The translations under genes and the position numbers were made by a program. From the NCBI RefSeq assembly GCF_001425045.1, contig NZ_LMDJ01000010.1:26371-90370 (forward strand): 64,000 nt of DNA. The letters are read 5' to 3'. This document shows positions 45,656 to 53,689 of the stretch, piece after piece; the first letter of the stretch is position 1, and the number at the start of each line of letters is the position of its first letter. The notes beneath the pieces were generated by a model, which was given only the letters and a program-made list of their open reading frames with translations, searched no databases and was not told where the DNA came from. Origin of the DNA: Massilia sp. Root351 (GTDB lineage: Bacteria; Pseudomonadota; Gammaproteobacteria; Burkholderiales; Burkholderiaceae_D).

Positions 45656-46891
45656 TCAGGCGCTGCGGGTGGCCATGGCCGGCGAGATGGACGCGGCGCG
45701 CCAGGCCGGCCCGTACACCGCGACGATGCCCAGCGCCCAGAACACGCCGGCGCCGGCCAGCATGTAGCCGGCCGGCAGGCGCGCCATTTCCAGCTTGCTC
45801 ACCAGCAGCTGGTTCAGGCCCAGTGCCAGCAGCACGCCTGCCGTTACGCCCACGCTGGTGATGAGGATGTTCTCGGTGATGAAGTAGCGCAGGATGTCGA
45901 TCCGCCGCGCACCCAGCGCGCGCCGCACGCCGATCTGCTTGCGGCGCTGCGTCACCCACAGGCTGGCCATGCCGACGATGCCGCTGGCGGTGATCAGCAA
46001 CAGCAGGCCGCTGACCGTGATCAGCATCCACGCCAGGCCGACGTCGGAGCGGTAGCGGTCCTTGCGGTCGCCTTCGAGCGTCTTCGATTTGACCACCAGC
46101 TGGTTGTTGCTGGCCTTGCGCAACGCTTCCTCGGCTTCCTTCATCACGCGGTCGCGCTGGCCCGGTTCGGCGCGCACCGTGTACATCGAGTAGTTGTCGC
46201 CGGTCAGGCGCACCGGCACGATGGTGCTGATCTCGCCGGTGACATCGACCTGTCCGCCGGGCGACTGCAGCCGCTCGACCACGCCCACCACGCGCACCGG
46301 CCGGCCTTCCGGGCCGATGCCCATGTAGAAGGTCTTGCCGACGTAGCTGGTGGCGTCCGGCCAGGCTTTCTGGCCCAGCGCCTTGGTGATGATGATGAGG
46401 CTGGGCTGCTCCTTGCTGGTGTTCTGGTCGATCTCCATCACGTCGGCGGCGTTGAAGTCGCGTCCCTCGATCAGCTTCAGGCCCCAGGTCTTCACCAGCG
46501 AATCGGGCGAGATGTAGTAGGAAGTATTGGCGGTTTCCTTGTCCTGCTTCTGGCTCACCACGAAGCTGTTGTAGCTGCCCGAGCGCGACAGCGGCACCTG
46601 GCTCACGTCAGCCACCGACAGCACGCCCGGCACCGCGCGCAGCGTGGCAGCCTGCGCTTTCTGTATCGCCAGCTGCTCTTCGTGGCCGCTCTCGCGCAGG
46701 CTGCGCGCCTGCAGGTGGAAGATGTCGTTCTCGGCCACCACGCCGGTGGGGCGCGCCGCCACCGCCTGGCGGATGTTTACGATGTGCAGCGCGTTGGCCA
46801 GGATGGCCAGGCTGAGCGCAACCTGCACCGCCACCAGGATCGGGCCGGTCTTGTTGCGCATCAGCGCGGAGAGGATGGGACGGATTTCCAT
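45656..46891 (-). CDS. ABC exporter permease, MacB/FtsX type (second)
   Basis: The 411-aa permease has the MacB layout: one N-terminal helix (GPILVAVQVALSLAILANALHI), a periplasmic MacB_PCD-like domain (~45-270), and three C-terminal helices of the FtsX domain beginning MLITVSGLLLLITASGIVGMASLWVTQRRKQIGVRRALGA, where the cytoplasmic 'RRKQIGVRRALGA' coupling motif is diagnostic. It is the last gene of the hlyD-ATPase-permease-permease operon. With the neighbouring permease it probably forms a heterodimer that pushes substrates from periplasm outward by mechanotransmission. Substrate unknown; antimicrobial peptides and antibiotics are typical. Confidence 0.9.
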   Translation of the reverse strand: MEIRPILSALMRNKTGPILVAVQVALSLAILANALHIVNIRQAVAARPTGVVAENDIFHLQARSLRESGHEEQLAIQKAQAATLRAVPGVLSVADVSQVPLSRSGSYNSFVVSQKQDKETANTSYYISPDSLVKTWGLKLIEGRDFNAADVMEIDQNTSKEQPSLIIITKALGQKAWPDATSYVGKTFYMGIGPEGRPVRVVGVVERLQSPGGQVDVTGEISTIVPVRLTGDNYSMYTVRAEPGQRDRVMKEAEEALRKASNNQLVVKSKTLEGDRKDRYRSDVGLAWMLITVSGLLLLITASGIVGMASLWVTQRRKQIGVRRALGARRIDILRYFITENILITSVGVTAGVLLALGLNQLLVSKLEMARLPAGYMLAGAGVFWALGIVAVYGPAWRAASISPAMATRSA

Positions 46892-46912
46892 GTCATTGTC
46901 CTGGTTGGGTTC

Positions 46913-48226
46913 TCATTGCGATTTCAGTTGCAGCGCCGGCGTCACCTGGCAGGCGCGCCAGGTCGGCAGCAGGCCGGCCAGCACGGCCGAGGCCACCGCC
47001 ATCAGGAAGGTCGAGCCCATCATGATCCAGTCCATGTGCGCCACCACGGTGAGCTGCTTGGACTGCATGGCGAGCAGGGCCAGCGCGCCGAAGGCCAGCA
47101 GCAGGCCCAGGATGCCGCCGGCCAGGCCGACCACCGTGGTCTCGATCAGGAACTGGCTGAAGATCTCCTTGCGCGAGGCGCCCAGCGCGCGGCGGATGCC
47201 CACCTCCGGCGCGCGCACCGAGAACTTGGCCAGCAGCAGGCCGATGGTGTTTACCAGGCACAGCACCAGGAAGCCGAACGCCAGCCAGGCCGACAGCTTG
47301 TTGTCGTTGCCCACCACCTTCAGGAATTCCAGCCACTCGCCCACGTTGTACAGATGGGTGGGCGCGTTGCGCTTCAGGCGGCCCAGCTTGTGCTGCTCGG
47401 CGGCGTAGGCGTCCAGCCAGTTCTGCAGGGCCGGGCGGTCGGCGGCCGAGTGCATTTCGATCCAGCCCTGGATCCACGTGCATTCGGACTTGAGCAGGGC
47501 GTCGAAGCCGGGGTCGCGGTAGGCGCTGCAGCTCATGCTGCCGTTGTGGCCGTACTGGTGGCGGATGGCGGTGGCGAACGGGATGTAGAACTCGTCCTCG
47601 CTGCCGAAGGCGCCGGGGCCGCCGATGATGCGCACGTAGCGCGGCACCGGGTTCCAGGTGTCGTACACGCCGGTGACCTGGTATTCAAAGCCCATCAGCG
47701 TGACGCGCTGGCCCACCGGGTCGGCGTCGCCGTACAGCTTTTCGGACAGCTTGCGGCTCAGCACCACCACGTCCGCGCCGGCCGCGTCGTGCGCTTCGCT
47801 CCAGGCCTGGCCGTACAGGAAAGGCACCTCGAACATGGCGAAGAAGTCGCGCGTGGGCGCCAGGCCGCTGGCGTTGAACACGTTCAGATCCTTGCGCGCC
47901 GGCTCGATGGGACCGGCCACGCCGTACATCACGGTGCGGCGGTCGCCCTGCTTGCTGGCGGCGATGTTGGCCGCGTCGATATAGGACAGCTGGCGGTCGT
48001 TCGGCTTGTCGCCCGGGGTGTAGCCCTGCAGCGGGCCATTGTCCAGCAGGGGAACGAACAGGCGCTCGCTCTTGGACGGGATCGGGTCGCCGGACATCAC
48101 GTGCAGGATGGTCAGCGTGGCGATGCTGGCGGCCACGCCCACGGCCAGCGTGAGCACCATCAGCGCGGTCAGCGCCGGGTTGCGCCGCAGGCTGCGTATG
48201 CCGAGCAGGAAGTAGTAGGAAAACAT
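46913..48226 (-). CDS. ABC exporter permease, MacB/FtsX type (first)
   Basis: This 437-aa protein has the same architecture as its partner: an N-terminal helix (ALTALMVLTLAVGVAASIATLTIL), a large periplasmic domain (~45-300), then FtsX helices with SVRAPEVGIRRALGASRKEIF as coupling motif. The two permeases differ considerably in the periplasmic part, so they are not a recent duplication. It begins ten bases after the ATPase stop and is followed 21 bases on by the second permease. Confidence 0.9.
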   Translation of the reverse strand: MFSYYFLLGIRSLRRNPALTALMVLTLAVGVAASIATLTILHVMSGDPIPSKSERLFVPLLDNGPLQGYTPGDKPNDRQLSYIDAANIAASKQGDRRTVMYGVAGPIEPARKDLNVFNASGLAPTRDFFAMFEVPFLYGQAWSEAHDAAGADVVVLSRKLSEKLYGDADPVGQRVTLMGFEYQVTGVYDTWNPVPRYVRIIGGPGAFGSEDEFYIPFATAIRHQYGHNGSMSCSAYRDPGFDALLKSECTWIQGWIEMHSAADRPALQNWLDAYAAEQHKLGRLKRNAPTHLYNVGEWLEFLKVVGNDNKLSAWLAFGFLVLCLVNTIGLLLAKFSVRAPEVGIRRALGASRKEIFSQFLIETTVVGLAGGILGLLLAFGALALLAMQSKQLTVVAHMDWIMMGSTFLMAVASAVLAGLLPTWRACQVTPALQLKSQ

Positions 48227-48236
48227 GCCGCGCTCC

Positions 48237-48932
48237 TTATGCCTGCACCAGCGTTGGCGCCTTGCGCACCAGGTCCGACACCTGGCCGTCGATGATGTGC
48301 ACGTTGCGTTGCGAGCGCACTGCCAGCTCCGGATCGTGCGTCACCATCAGGATGGTGGTGCCTTGCGCGTTGATTTCCTCCAGCAGCTCCATCACGCCGC
48401 GCGCCATGGCCGTATCCAGGTTGCCGGTCGGTTCGTCGGCCAGCAGCAGCTTGGGCGAGCCGGCCAGCGCGCGCGCGATCGCCACGCGCTGCTGCTGGCC
48501 GCCGGACAGTTCGGCCGGGTAGTGCCGCATGCGCGAAGCCAGGCCCACCTTGGCCAGCGCATCTTCGATGCGCTCCTTGCGTTCGGCCGCATTGAAGCCG
48601 CGGTAGCGCAGCGGCACGTCGACGTTGTCGAACAGCGACAGGTCGGGGATCAGGTTGAAGCCCTGGAAGATGAAGCCCAGTTTCTCGTTGCGCAGGCGCG
48701 AACGGGCGTTGTCGTCCAGGCCTTTGACGTTGGTGCCGTCGAGGACGTATTCGCCGTCGGTGAACTCCTCCAGCAGGCCGGCGATGTTCAGGAAGCTGGT
48801 CTTGCCGGAGCCGGACGGGCCGGTCACGGTGACGAATTCGCCCTGCTTGACGTTGATCTCGAAGCCGCGCAGCGCGTGGGTTTCGATCATGTGGGTGCGG
48901 TACACTTTGCTCAGGTTTTGCATGCGCAGCAT
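48237..48932 (-). CDS. ABC exporter ATPase, MacB/LolD type
   Basis: The 231-aa ATP-binding subunit has Walker A GPSGSGKT, a Q-loop region LGFIFQGFNLIPDLS, signature ELSGGQQQRVAIARAL, Walker B KLLLADEPTGNLD and H-loop MVTHD. The 'GNLD' after Walker B and the length of about 230 residues match the LolD/MacB/FtsE group that pairs with FtsX-type permeases. It sits between the HlyD-type adaptor and the two permeases, completing the export machine. Confidence 0.94.
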   Translation of the reverse strand: MLRMQNLSKVYRTHMIETHALRGFEINVKQGEFVTVTGPSGSGKTSFLNIAGLLEEFTDGEYVLDGTNVKGLDDNARSRLRNEKLGFIFQGFNLIPDLSLFDNVDVPLRYRGFNAAERKERIEDALAKVGLASRMRHYPAELSGGQQQRVAIARALAGSPKLLLADEPTGNLDTAMARGVMELLEEINAQGTTILMVTHDPELAVRSQRNVHIIDGQVSDLVRKAPTLVQA

Positions 48933-48962
48933 GAAGGGCCTCTTTACGGTTCGATTGGTGCG

Positions 48963-50231
48963 TTATTGGTTGATCGAGACGCGCTCGGCGTTCTCGAACG
49001 TCTCGGTGCCGGCGACCACCACCTTGTCGCCTTGCTTCAATCCACTCAGAATTTCCACTGCCGTCACGCTGGTGGCGCCCAGCTTGATCGGCGTGCGCAC
49101 GGCCACGCCGTCGCGCAGCACGTAGGCGTAGCGGCCGCCCTCGGACTCGACGAAGGAGCCGCGCGGCAGCATCAGCACGTTCGGCTTTTCGTCGATCAGC
49201 AGGCGCGCGCTCACGCGCTGGCTCTGGCGCAGGCCCTCCGGCTGTTTGCCTTCGAAGCGCACGCGCGCCAGCACCTGGTTCTTCACCACTTCCGGCGACA
49301 GCGCGGACAGCTTGCCCATGGCGGTGCCGCCGCCCACCTGGATCTCGGCGTTCATGCCGATGCCCAGGTCGGCCACATAGGTCTCCGGCACTTCCACCTC
49401 CACCTCCAGCGCGGACAAATCCACCAGGGTCATCAAGGGCGCATTGGCCGGCACCACGCTGCGGTTTGGCACCGACAGGGTGCCGATGAAGCCGTCCACC
49501 GGCGCGCGCACGGTCAGCTCGTCCACCTTGCGCTGCGCGTTGGCCAGGTTCAGTTTCTGGCGTTCCAGCTGGGCCGACTTGGTCTTCAGCTCGAGCAGCA
49601 CGTTGTCGCCTTCCAGTTCGGCCGCCTGCGCAGCGTGGCGCGAGCGGATCTCGGCGGCCTGCAGCGCGTCCTTGGCTTTCTGGTAGTCGATCTTGGCCAC
49701 CACGCCTTCGTTGGACACGCTGTCGTAGCGCTCCAGCGTGCGCTGGGCGGACAGGCGGTCGATCTCGGCGGTGTCGGCGTCGCGCTTGGCCAGCATCTTC
49801 TGCTTGCGCGCCAGGATCTGCTGGCGCGCCACTTCGGCCGCCAGTTCCTGGTAGGTGGCCTGCTCGCGTTTCAGTTCGTCGGTCAGGTCGGGCGATTCCA
49901 GGATGGCCAGCACGTCGCCTTTTTTCACGGTGGCGCCGGCGTGGGTTTTCAGCGTGACCGTGGAAGGGGAGGTGGAGTACAGCGTCGGACTGACGGCGGC
50001 CACGATGCGGCCGTTCACGGCGGCGTCGCGTATCAGCGTGCCGCGCGTCACGTCGGCGATGCGCAGCCGCGCCGCGCTGACCGAATGGCTGCTGCCGGCC
50101 CAGTTGCCGTACAGGACGGCGCCGCCGGCCAGCAGCGCCACGGCCACCGCCAGCGCCATCAGCTTGCGCTTCAGCTGCTGCCCGGCCGGCGGCGCAATGA
50201 CGGTGTCTTGATGGGAAGTGTCTCGGATCAT
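48963..50231 (-). CDS. HlyD/MacA-type periplasmic adaptor
   Basis: The protein of about 422 aa has a short cytoplasmic tail, one signal-anchor helix (LMALAVAVALLAGGAVLYG) and a periplasmic adaptor fold: a lipoyl/barrel half-motif (GATVKKGDVLAILESPDL), a long alpha-helical hairpin (~110-210), the second lipoyl half (LTVRAPVDGFIGTL) and beta-barrel/membrane-proximal domains. It links the MacB-like permeases to an outer-membrane channel; no TolC gene is in the window. The ATG at 50229-50231 lies 23 bases after the expected start of a sigma-54 transcript; an in-frame ATG further upstream would precede that transcription start, so I reject it. Confidence 0.9.
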   Translation of the reverse strand: MIRDTSHQDTVIAPPAGQQLKRKLMALAVAVALLAGGAVLYGNWAGSSHSVSAARLRIADVTRGTLIRDAAVNGRIVAAVSPTLYSTSPSTVTLKTHAGATVKKGDVLAILESPDLTDELKREQATYQELAAEVARQQILARKQKMLAKRDADTAEIDRLSAQRTLERYDSVSNEGVVAKIDYQKAKDALQAAEIRSRHAAQAAELEGDNVLLELKTKSAQLERQKLNLANAQRKVDELTVRAPVDGFIGTLSVPNRSVVPANAPLMTLVDLSALEVEVEVPETYVADLGIGMNAEIQVGGGTAMGKLSALSPEVVKNQVLARVRFEGKQPEGLRQSQRVSARLLIDEKPNVLMLPRGSFVESEGGRYAYVLRDGVAVRTPIKLGATSVTAVEILSGLKQGDKVVVAGTETFENAERVSINQ

Positions 50232-50264
50232 GGTCTGTGCTTGTGAAAAATGTAAGCACGACAA

Positions 50265-50280
50265 TGCAGAAACCATGCCA
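50265..50280 (-). promoter_or_regulatory. Sigma-54 (-24/-12) promoter of the hlyD-ABC operon
   Basis: On the minus strand TGGCATGGTTTCTGCA has GG and GC separated by exactly 10 bases, like the tldD promoter (which shares TGGCAT). The -12 element is TCTGCA instead of TTGCA-type, so it is slightly weaker. Transcription would start near 50254. Confidence 0.65.
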
Positions 50281-50328
50281 GCCGCATGTTGCCGCTAAGT
50301 GCTTGATTTATCAGGGGGCGACAGGCCA

Positions 50329-50368
50329 TGTCCGCTGTCCGGCTGTCCGAGCTTGTCCGGCCGGACAA
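50329..50368 (-). promoter_or_regulatory. TGTCCG/CGGACA repeat array (putative sigma-54 enhancer, hlyD operon)
   Basis: Read on the minus strand there is one TGTCCG (50367-50362) then four CGGACA copies (ending at 50354, 50344, 50336, 50329). The first two units form the perfect 16-bp palindrome TTGTCCGGCCGGACAA (50353-50368). It lies about 75-115 bases before the predicted start of the sigma-54 transcript. The order of units is the same as in the tldD array at 21305-21360. Confidence 0.7.
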
Positions 50369-50379
50369 CCGCCTCGGCC

Positions 50380-50404
50380 ATGCATGATTGCGTTCAACAT
50401 GCAT
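50380..50404. repeat. Interrupted inverted repeat in the hlyD/TonB receptor intergenic region
   Basis: Arms ATGCATG and CATGCAT are separated by 11 bases, between the enhancer-like array and the receptor promoter. Possible site for a further regulator; no family can be named. The 340-base intergenic region otherwise holds only the promoters and operators listed here. Confidence 0.35.
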
Positions 50405-50483
50405 CTTTTTGTTGCCGCCGTGCTTATTTTTGTGGCTACTGTAACGCACTGTATCCGCGCGGGAAACTGCAAATGGTTGCGTA

Positions 50484-50498
50484 TAACATTCGATGTTA
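50484..50498. promoter_or_regulatory. Operator-like palindrome before the TonB receptor promoter
   Basis: TAACAT-TCG-ATGTTA is a perfect 6-bp-arm palindrome ending seven bases before the -35 box of the receptor operon. The position fits an activator or a LacI/GntR-type sugar regulator; the regulator gene is not adjacent. Confidence 0.45.
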
Positions 50499-50505
50499 GA
50501 AAATG

Positions 50506-50535
50506 TTGACAAGCTCGCCGAAACGCTCCTACACT
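50506..50535 (+). promoter_or_regulatory. Sigma-70 promoter of the TonB receptor-glycosidase operon
   Basis: TTGACA, an 18-bp spacer and TACACT place the transcript start near 50542, 30 bases before the receptor ATG. Confidence 0.6.
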
Positions 50536-50571
50536 GATAAAAGCAGCATCGAAAAACACCAGGAGACAAAG

Positions 50572-53500
50572 ATGATCAAGCAGCACGGAAAGCACGCCGC
50601 CCAGGCGCGCAAGCAGGTGGTATTGGGTCTGACGGTAATGGCCAGCGTCATTGCACAGGCATATGCACAAGAGGCGGCCACGCCGCCGACGGCGCCGGTG
50701 GCAGCTGCCGCCGAGGCGGCACAGGACGGCGCAGCGCCGTTGCAAACCGTGAAAGTGACGGGTTTCCGCAACAGCTTGATCTCTTCCGCCAAAGATAAAA
50801 AGGAATCGGTCGGCTTCCAGGATTCGATCAATGCCGAAGACCTCGGCAAATTCCCGGACAAGAATATCGCCGAATCGCTGGCCCGCGTGCCGGGCGTGGG
50901 CGTGTCGCGCGACGTGACGGGCGAGGGCATGACGATCCAGATCCGCGGCCTGGGCTCCTCGTTTACCAAGATCCTGCTGAACAATTCGCCGGTGGCGGTG
51001 GCCTCGTCCGGCCCGATCGACGGCGCCAACACCAACCGCGAGGTCGACCTCGACCTGCTGCCGACCGACCTGTTCACCAAGCTCACCGTCAGCAAGAGCC
51101 CGACCGCGGGCCAGATCGAAGGCGGCGCGGCCGGCGTGGTCAACCTGCGCAGCGCGCGTCCGTTCGACAAGGAAGGCCGCCAGACCTCCATCAGCCTGAC
51201 CGGCACCAAGCAGCAGATCGCCGACAAGGCCGGCGCGCGCGGCACCGCCATCTGGTCGAATACCTGGGAAGGCAAGTACGGTATCCTGGGCGGCATTTCG
51301 CTGTCGCGCCAGGAAGCCCGCACCACCGGCTTTGAAACCGTGGGCTGGACCAACCCCAACCTGACCGCCGCGCAAAGCAGCTCGCCGACCCGCAACAACA
51401 CCGGCGGCGGCAACTGGACCATCCCTGCCACCGTGCCGGCCAATGCCGGCAACGGCCTGGTGGCGGGCACCGTGATCGACCAGGCTTTCCTGCTGTCGAA
51501 GAACCCGGGCCTGACGATCCAGCAGATCGACAACGCGATCGTGCCGCGCCTGGGCCGCACCATGGAATACTACGGCACCAAGGACAAGATTTCCGCCGTG
51601 CTGTCGGGTGAATACCGTCCGACCGAAAACCTGCATTTCTACGTCGACACCATGTACAGCAAGAAGGACGACGACATGCAGCGCAATGCCTACACCTGGG
51701 CGGTGCGCAACAACGCGTCGATCCCGCTGAACATGCAGGTCGATAAAACCGATTGCGCCAATGGCTGCACGGTCACCTCCGGCACCTTCGCCAACGCGCT
51801 GAACTTCATCGAGTTCGGCCCGCGCCGCGACAAGGTCGACCTGCTGGGCATCAACCCCGGCGCCGAATGGAAGATCACGCCGAAGCTGGTGCTGGACGTG
51901 GCGGGTAACTACAACCGCAGCCGCTTCACGCACGAAGCGCCGACCGTGATGCCGATGACCGCCCCGAACAGCGGCAACACCATCACCTACGCCAACAACG
52001 GCGGCGTGCCGTCGATCGTGTCCAACCTGGACCTGAGCAACCCGGCCAGCTACCAGTGGGTGGGCGGCCGCGTCAACATCCAGAACGAACTGCGCGAAAC
52101 CGAAACCAAGGGCTTCCACACCAACCTGGCGTGGGGCGACAAGACGCTGACCATCAAGGGCGGTCTCGCCTGGGACGACATCGACCGCCAGATCCGCGCG
52201 CAGGACAACTCCGCCGCATGGCAGGCCGCCGTCTGCGGCAACAACCCGACCGTGTTCCTGCAAGGCCCGAACGGCGCGCCGGCCTGCAACGGCGCCAGCA
52301 CCCCGGGCGCCAGCGCCGCCGCACTGTACCCGGGCTACGGCACCGGCTACACGGCCGGCCAGACCGCGCCGCTGACCTACCAGGGCTCGCTGATCACCAA
52401 CGCCGCGCTGCCTGGCTACCTGGTGCCCGGCCCGTACGGCAACCTGGCGCTGGACTGGGACCGCTTCCGCAAGGATTCTAACTACGACTACTACAACAGC
52501 ACCGCGCCGGATTCGGGCGCATCGTCCACCGGCGCCAGCGCCGGCTACATCCGCGAGAAATCGAAGGGCGTGTACATGGAAGCGAGCGGCGAACTGGCTC
52601 CGGCCGGCTTCACCACGCGCTGGAACGCCGGCGTGCGCTACGTGCGCACCAACCAGCAAGTGGGCGCGCTCAACTCGCAGTCCGATCCGCGCAATGCCAA
52701 CCTGACGCTCAACGGCAGCAAGTACCCGAACATCAGCGCTTGGGTTTACCAGAACACGGACTACAGCAACGTGCTGCCATCGGCCACCGTTGCCGTCGAC
52801 GTGCGCAAGGACATGGTGTTCCGCGCCGCCGCATCGCGCAGCATGACCCGCGTCGATCCAAACGCGCTGCGTCCGGGCATCAACTTCTCCGGCGTGTCGG
52901 CCGACACCGGCACCATGGGCAACCCGAACCTGAAGCCATACCTGTCTGACAACATCGACCTGGGCCTGGACTGGTACACCGGCCGCGAAGGCTACGTCTC
53001 GGTCACCGGCTTCCAGAAGCGCGTCAACGGCTTCACGGTGCAGGAAAACATCAGCATGCCGTTCAGCGCGCTGGCGCAGTACGGCATCAACTACGGCACG
53101 CTGATCCCGACGCAGCAGCAGGCGATCGATTCGCGCGGCGGTCCGGATGTGGCGCAGGTGGTAATGACCCGTCCACGCAACGCCGACGGCATCCTGCGCA
53201 TTCGCGGCCTGGAACTGGGCTGGGTGCAGCCGCTCGACAAGCTGCTGCCGATCAAGGGCTTCGGCTTCAATGAAACGCTGACGCTGATCAACCAGAAGGC
53301 CAGCGGCGAAGGCTCCAGCGGCTTCATCGCGCTGGGCGTACCGAAGAAGACCAACAACTTCAGCGTGTACTACGAGAACCACGGCTACATGGCGCGCTTC
53401 ATGCACACCTACTCGCAGGGCAGCCAGGTGGCCACGGCGAACCAGAGCGGCATCACGCAAGCTGCGCTGTTCGGCGACACCTACAAGCAGTGGGACTTCT

Positions 53501-53676
53501 CGTCGGCGATCGAACTGGACCAGGTGTTCGACCGCGAAGGCTGGCCATCGCTGACCTTCGACATCGTGAACCTGAACAAGGGCAAGCGCCGCGGCTACTT
53601 CCAGTTCTCGAACGCCACCATGTCGCAGTACGACCCGGGCCGCACCTTCGCAGTTGGCCTGCGCATGAAGTTCTAA
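50572..53676 (+). CDS. TonB-dependent receptor, TIGR01782 (carbohydrate-type)
   Basis: The 1034-aa protein has a signal peptide (VVLGLTVMASVIAQAYAQ), a TonB-box-like LQTVKVTGF and a plug with the TIGR01782 hallmark DSINAEDLGKFPDKNIAESLARVPGV (only the core cited), then a long barrel ending GLRMKF. This receptor class in xanthomonads, Caulobacter and Massilia relatives imports plant-derived oligosaccharides. The neighbouring GH35-like hydrolase, 13 bases downstream, supports uptake of a galactoside or related glycan. AGGAGA precedes the ATG at 50572. The longer in-frame start at 50503 lies upstream of the predicted transcript start and is rejected. Confidence 0.93.
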   Translation: MIKQHGKHAAQARKQVVLGLTVMASVIAQAYAQEAATPPTAPVAAAAEAAQDGAAPLQTVKVTGFRNSLISSAKDKKESVGFQDSINAEDLGKFPDKNIAESLARVPGVGVSRDVTGEGMTIQIRGLGSSFTKILLNNSPVAVASSGPIDGANTNREVDLDLLPTDLFTKLTVSKSPTAGQIEGGAAGVVNLRSARPFDKEGRQTSISLTGTKQQIADKAGARGTAIWSNTWEGKYGILGGISLSRQEARTTGFETVGWTNPNLTAAQSSSPTRNNTGGGNWTIPATVPANAGNGLVAGTVIDQAFLLSKNPGLTIQQIDNAIVPRLGRTMEYYGTKDKISAVLSGEYRPTENLHFYVDTMYSKKDDDMQRNAYTWAVRNNASIPLNMQVDKTDCANGCTVTSGTFANALNFIEFGPRRDKVDLLGINPGAEWKITPKLVLDVAGNYNRSRFTHEAPTVMPMTAPNSGNTITYANNGGVPSIVSNLDLSNPASYQWVGGRVNIQNELRETETKGFHTNLAWGDKTLTIKGGLAWDDIDRQIRAQDNSAAWQAAVCGNNPTVFLQGPNGAPACNGASTPGASAAALYPGYGTGYTAGQTAPLTYQGSLITNAALPGYLVPGPYGNLALDWDRFRKDSNYDYYNSTAPDSGASSTGASAGYIREKSKGVYMEASGELAPAGFTTRWNAGVRYVRTNQQVGALNSQSDPRNANLTLNGSKYPNISAWVYQNTDYSNVLPSATVAVDVRKDMVFRAAASRSMTRVDPNALRPGINFSGVSADTGTMGNPNLKPYLSDNIDLGLDWYTGREGYVSVTGFQKRVNGFTVQENISMPFSALAQYGINYGTLIPTQQQAIDSRGGPDVAQVVMTRPRNADGILRIRGLELGWVQPLDKLLPIKGFGFNETLTLINQKASGEGSSGFIALGVPKKTNNFSVYYENHGYMARFMHTYSQGSQVATANQSGITQAALFGDTYKQWDFSSAIELDQVFDREGWPSLTFDIVNLNKGKRRGYFQFSNATMSQYDPGRTFAVGLRMKF

Positions 53677-53689
53677 ACGAAAGGGCCGC

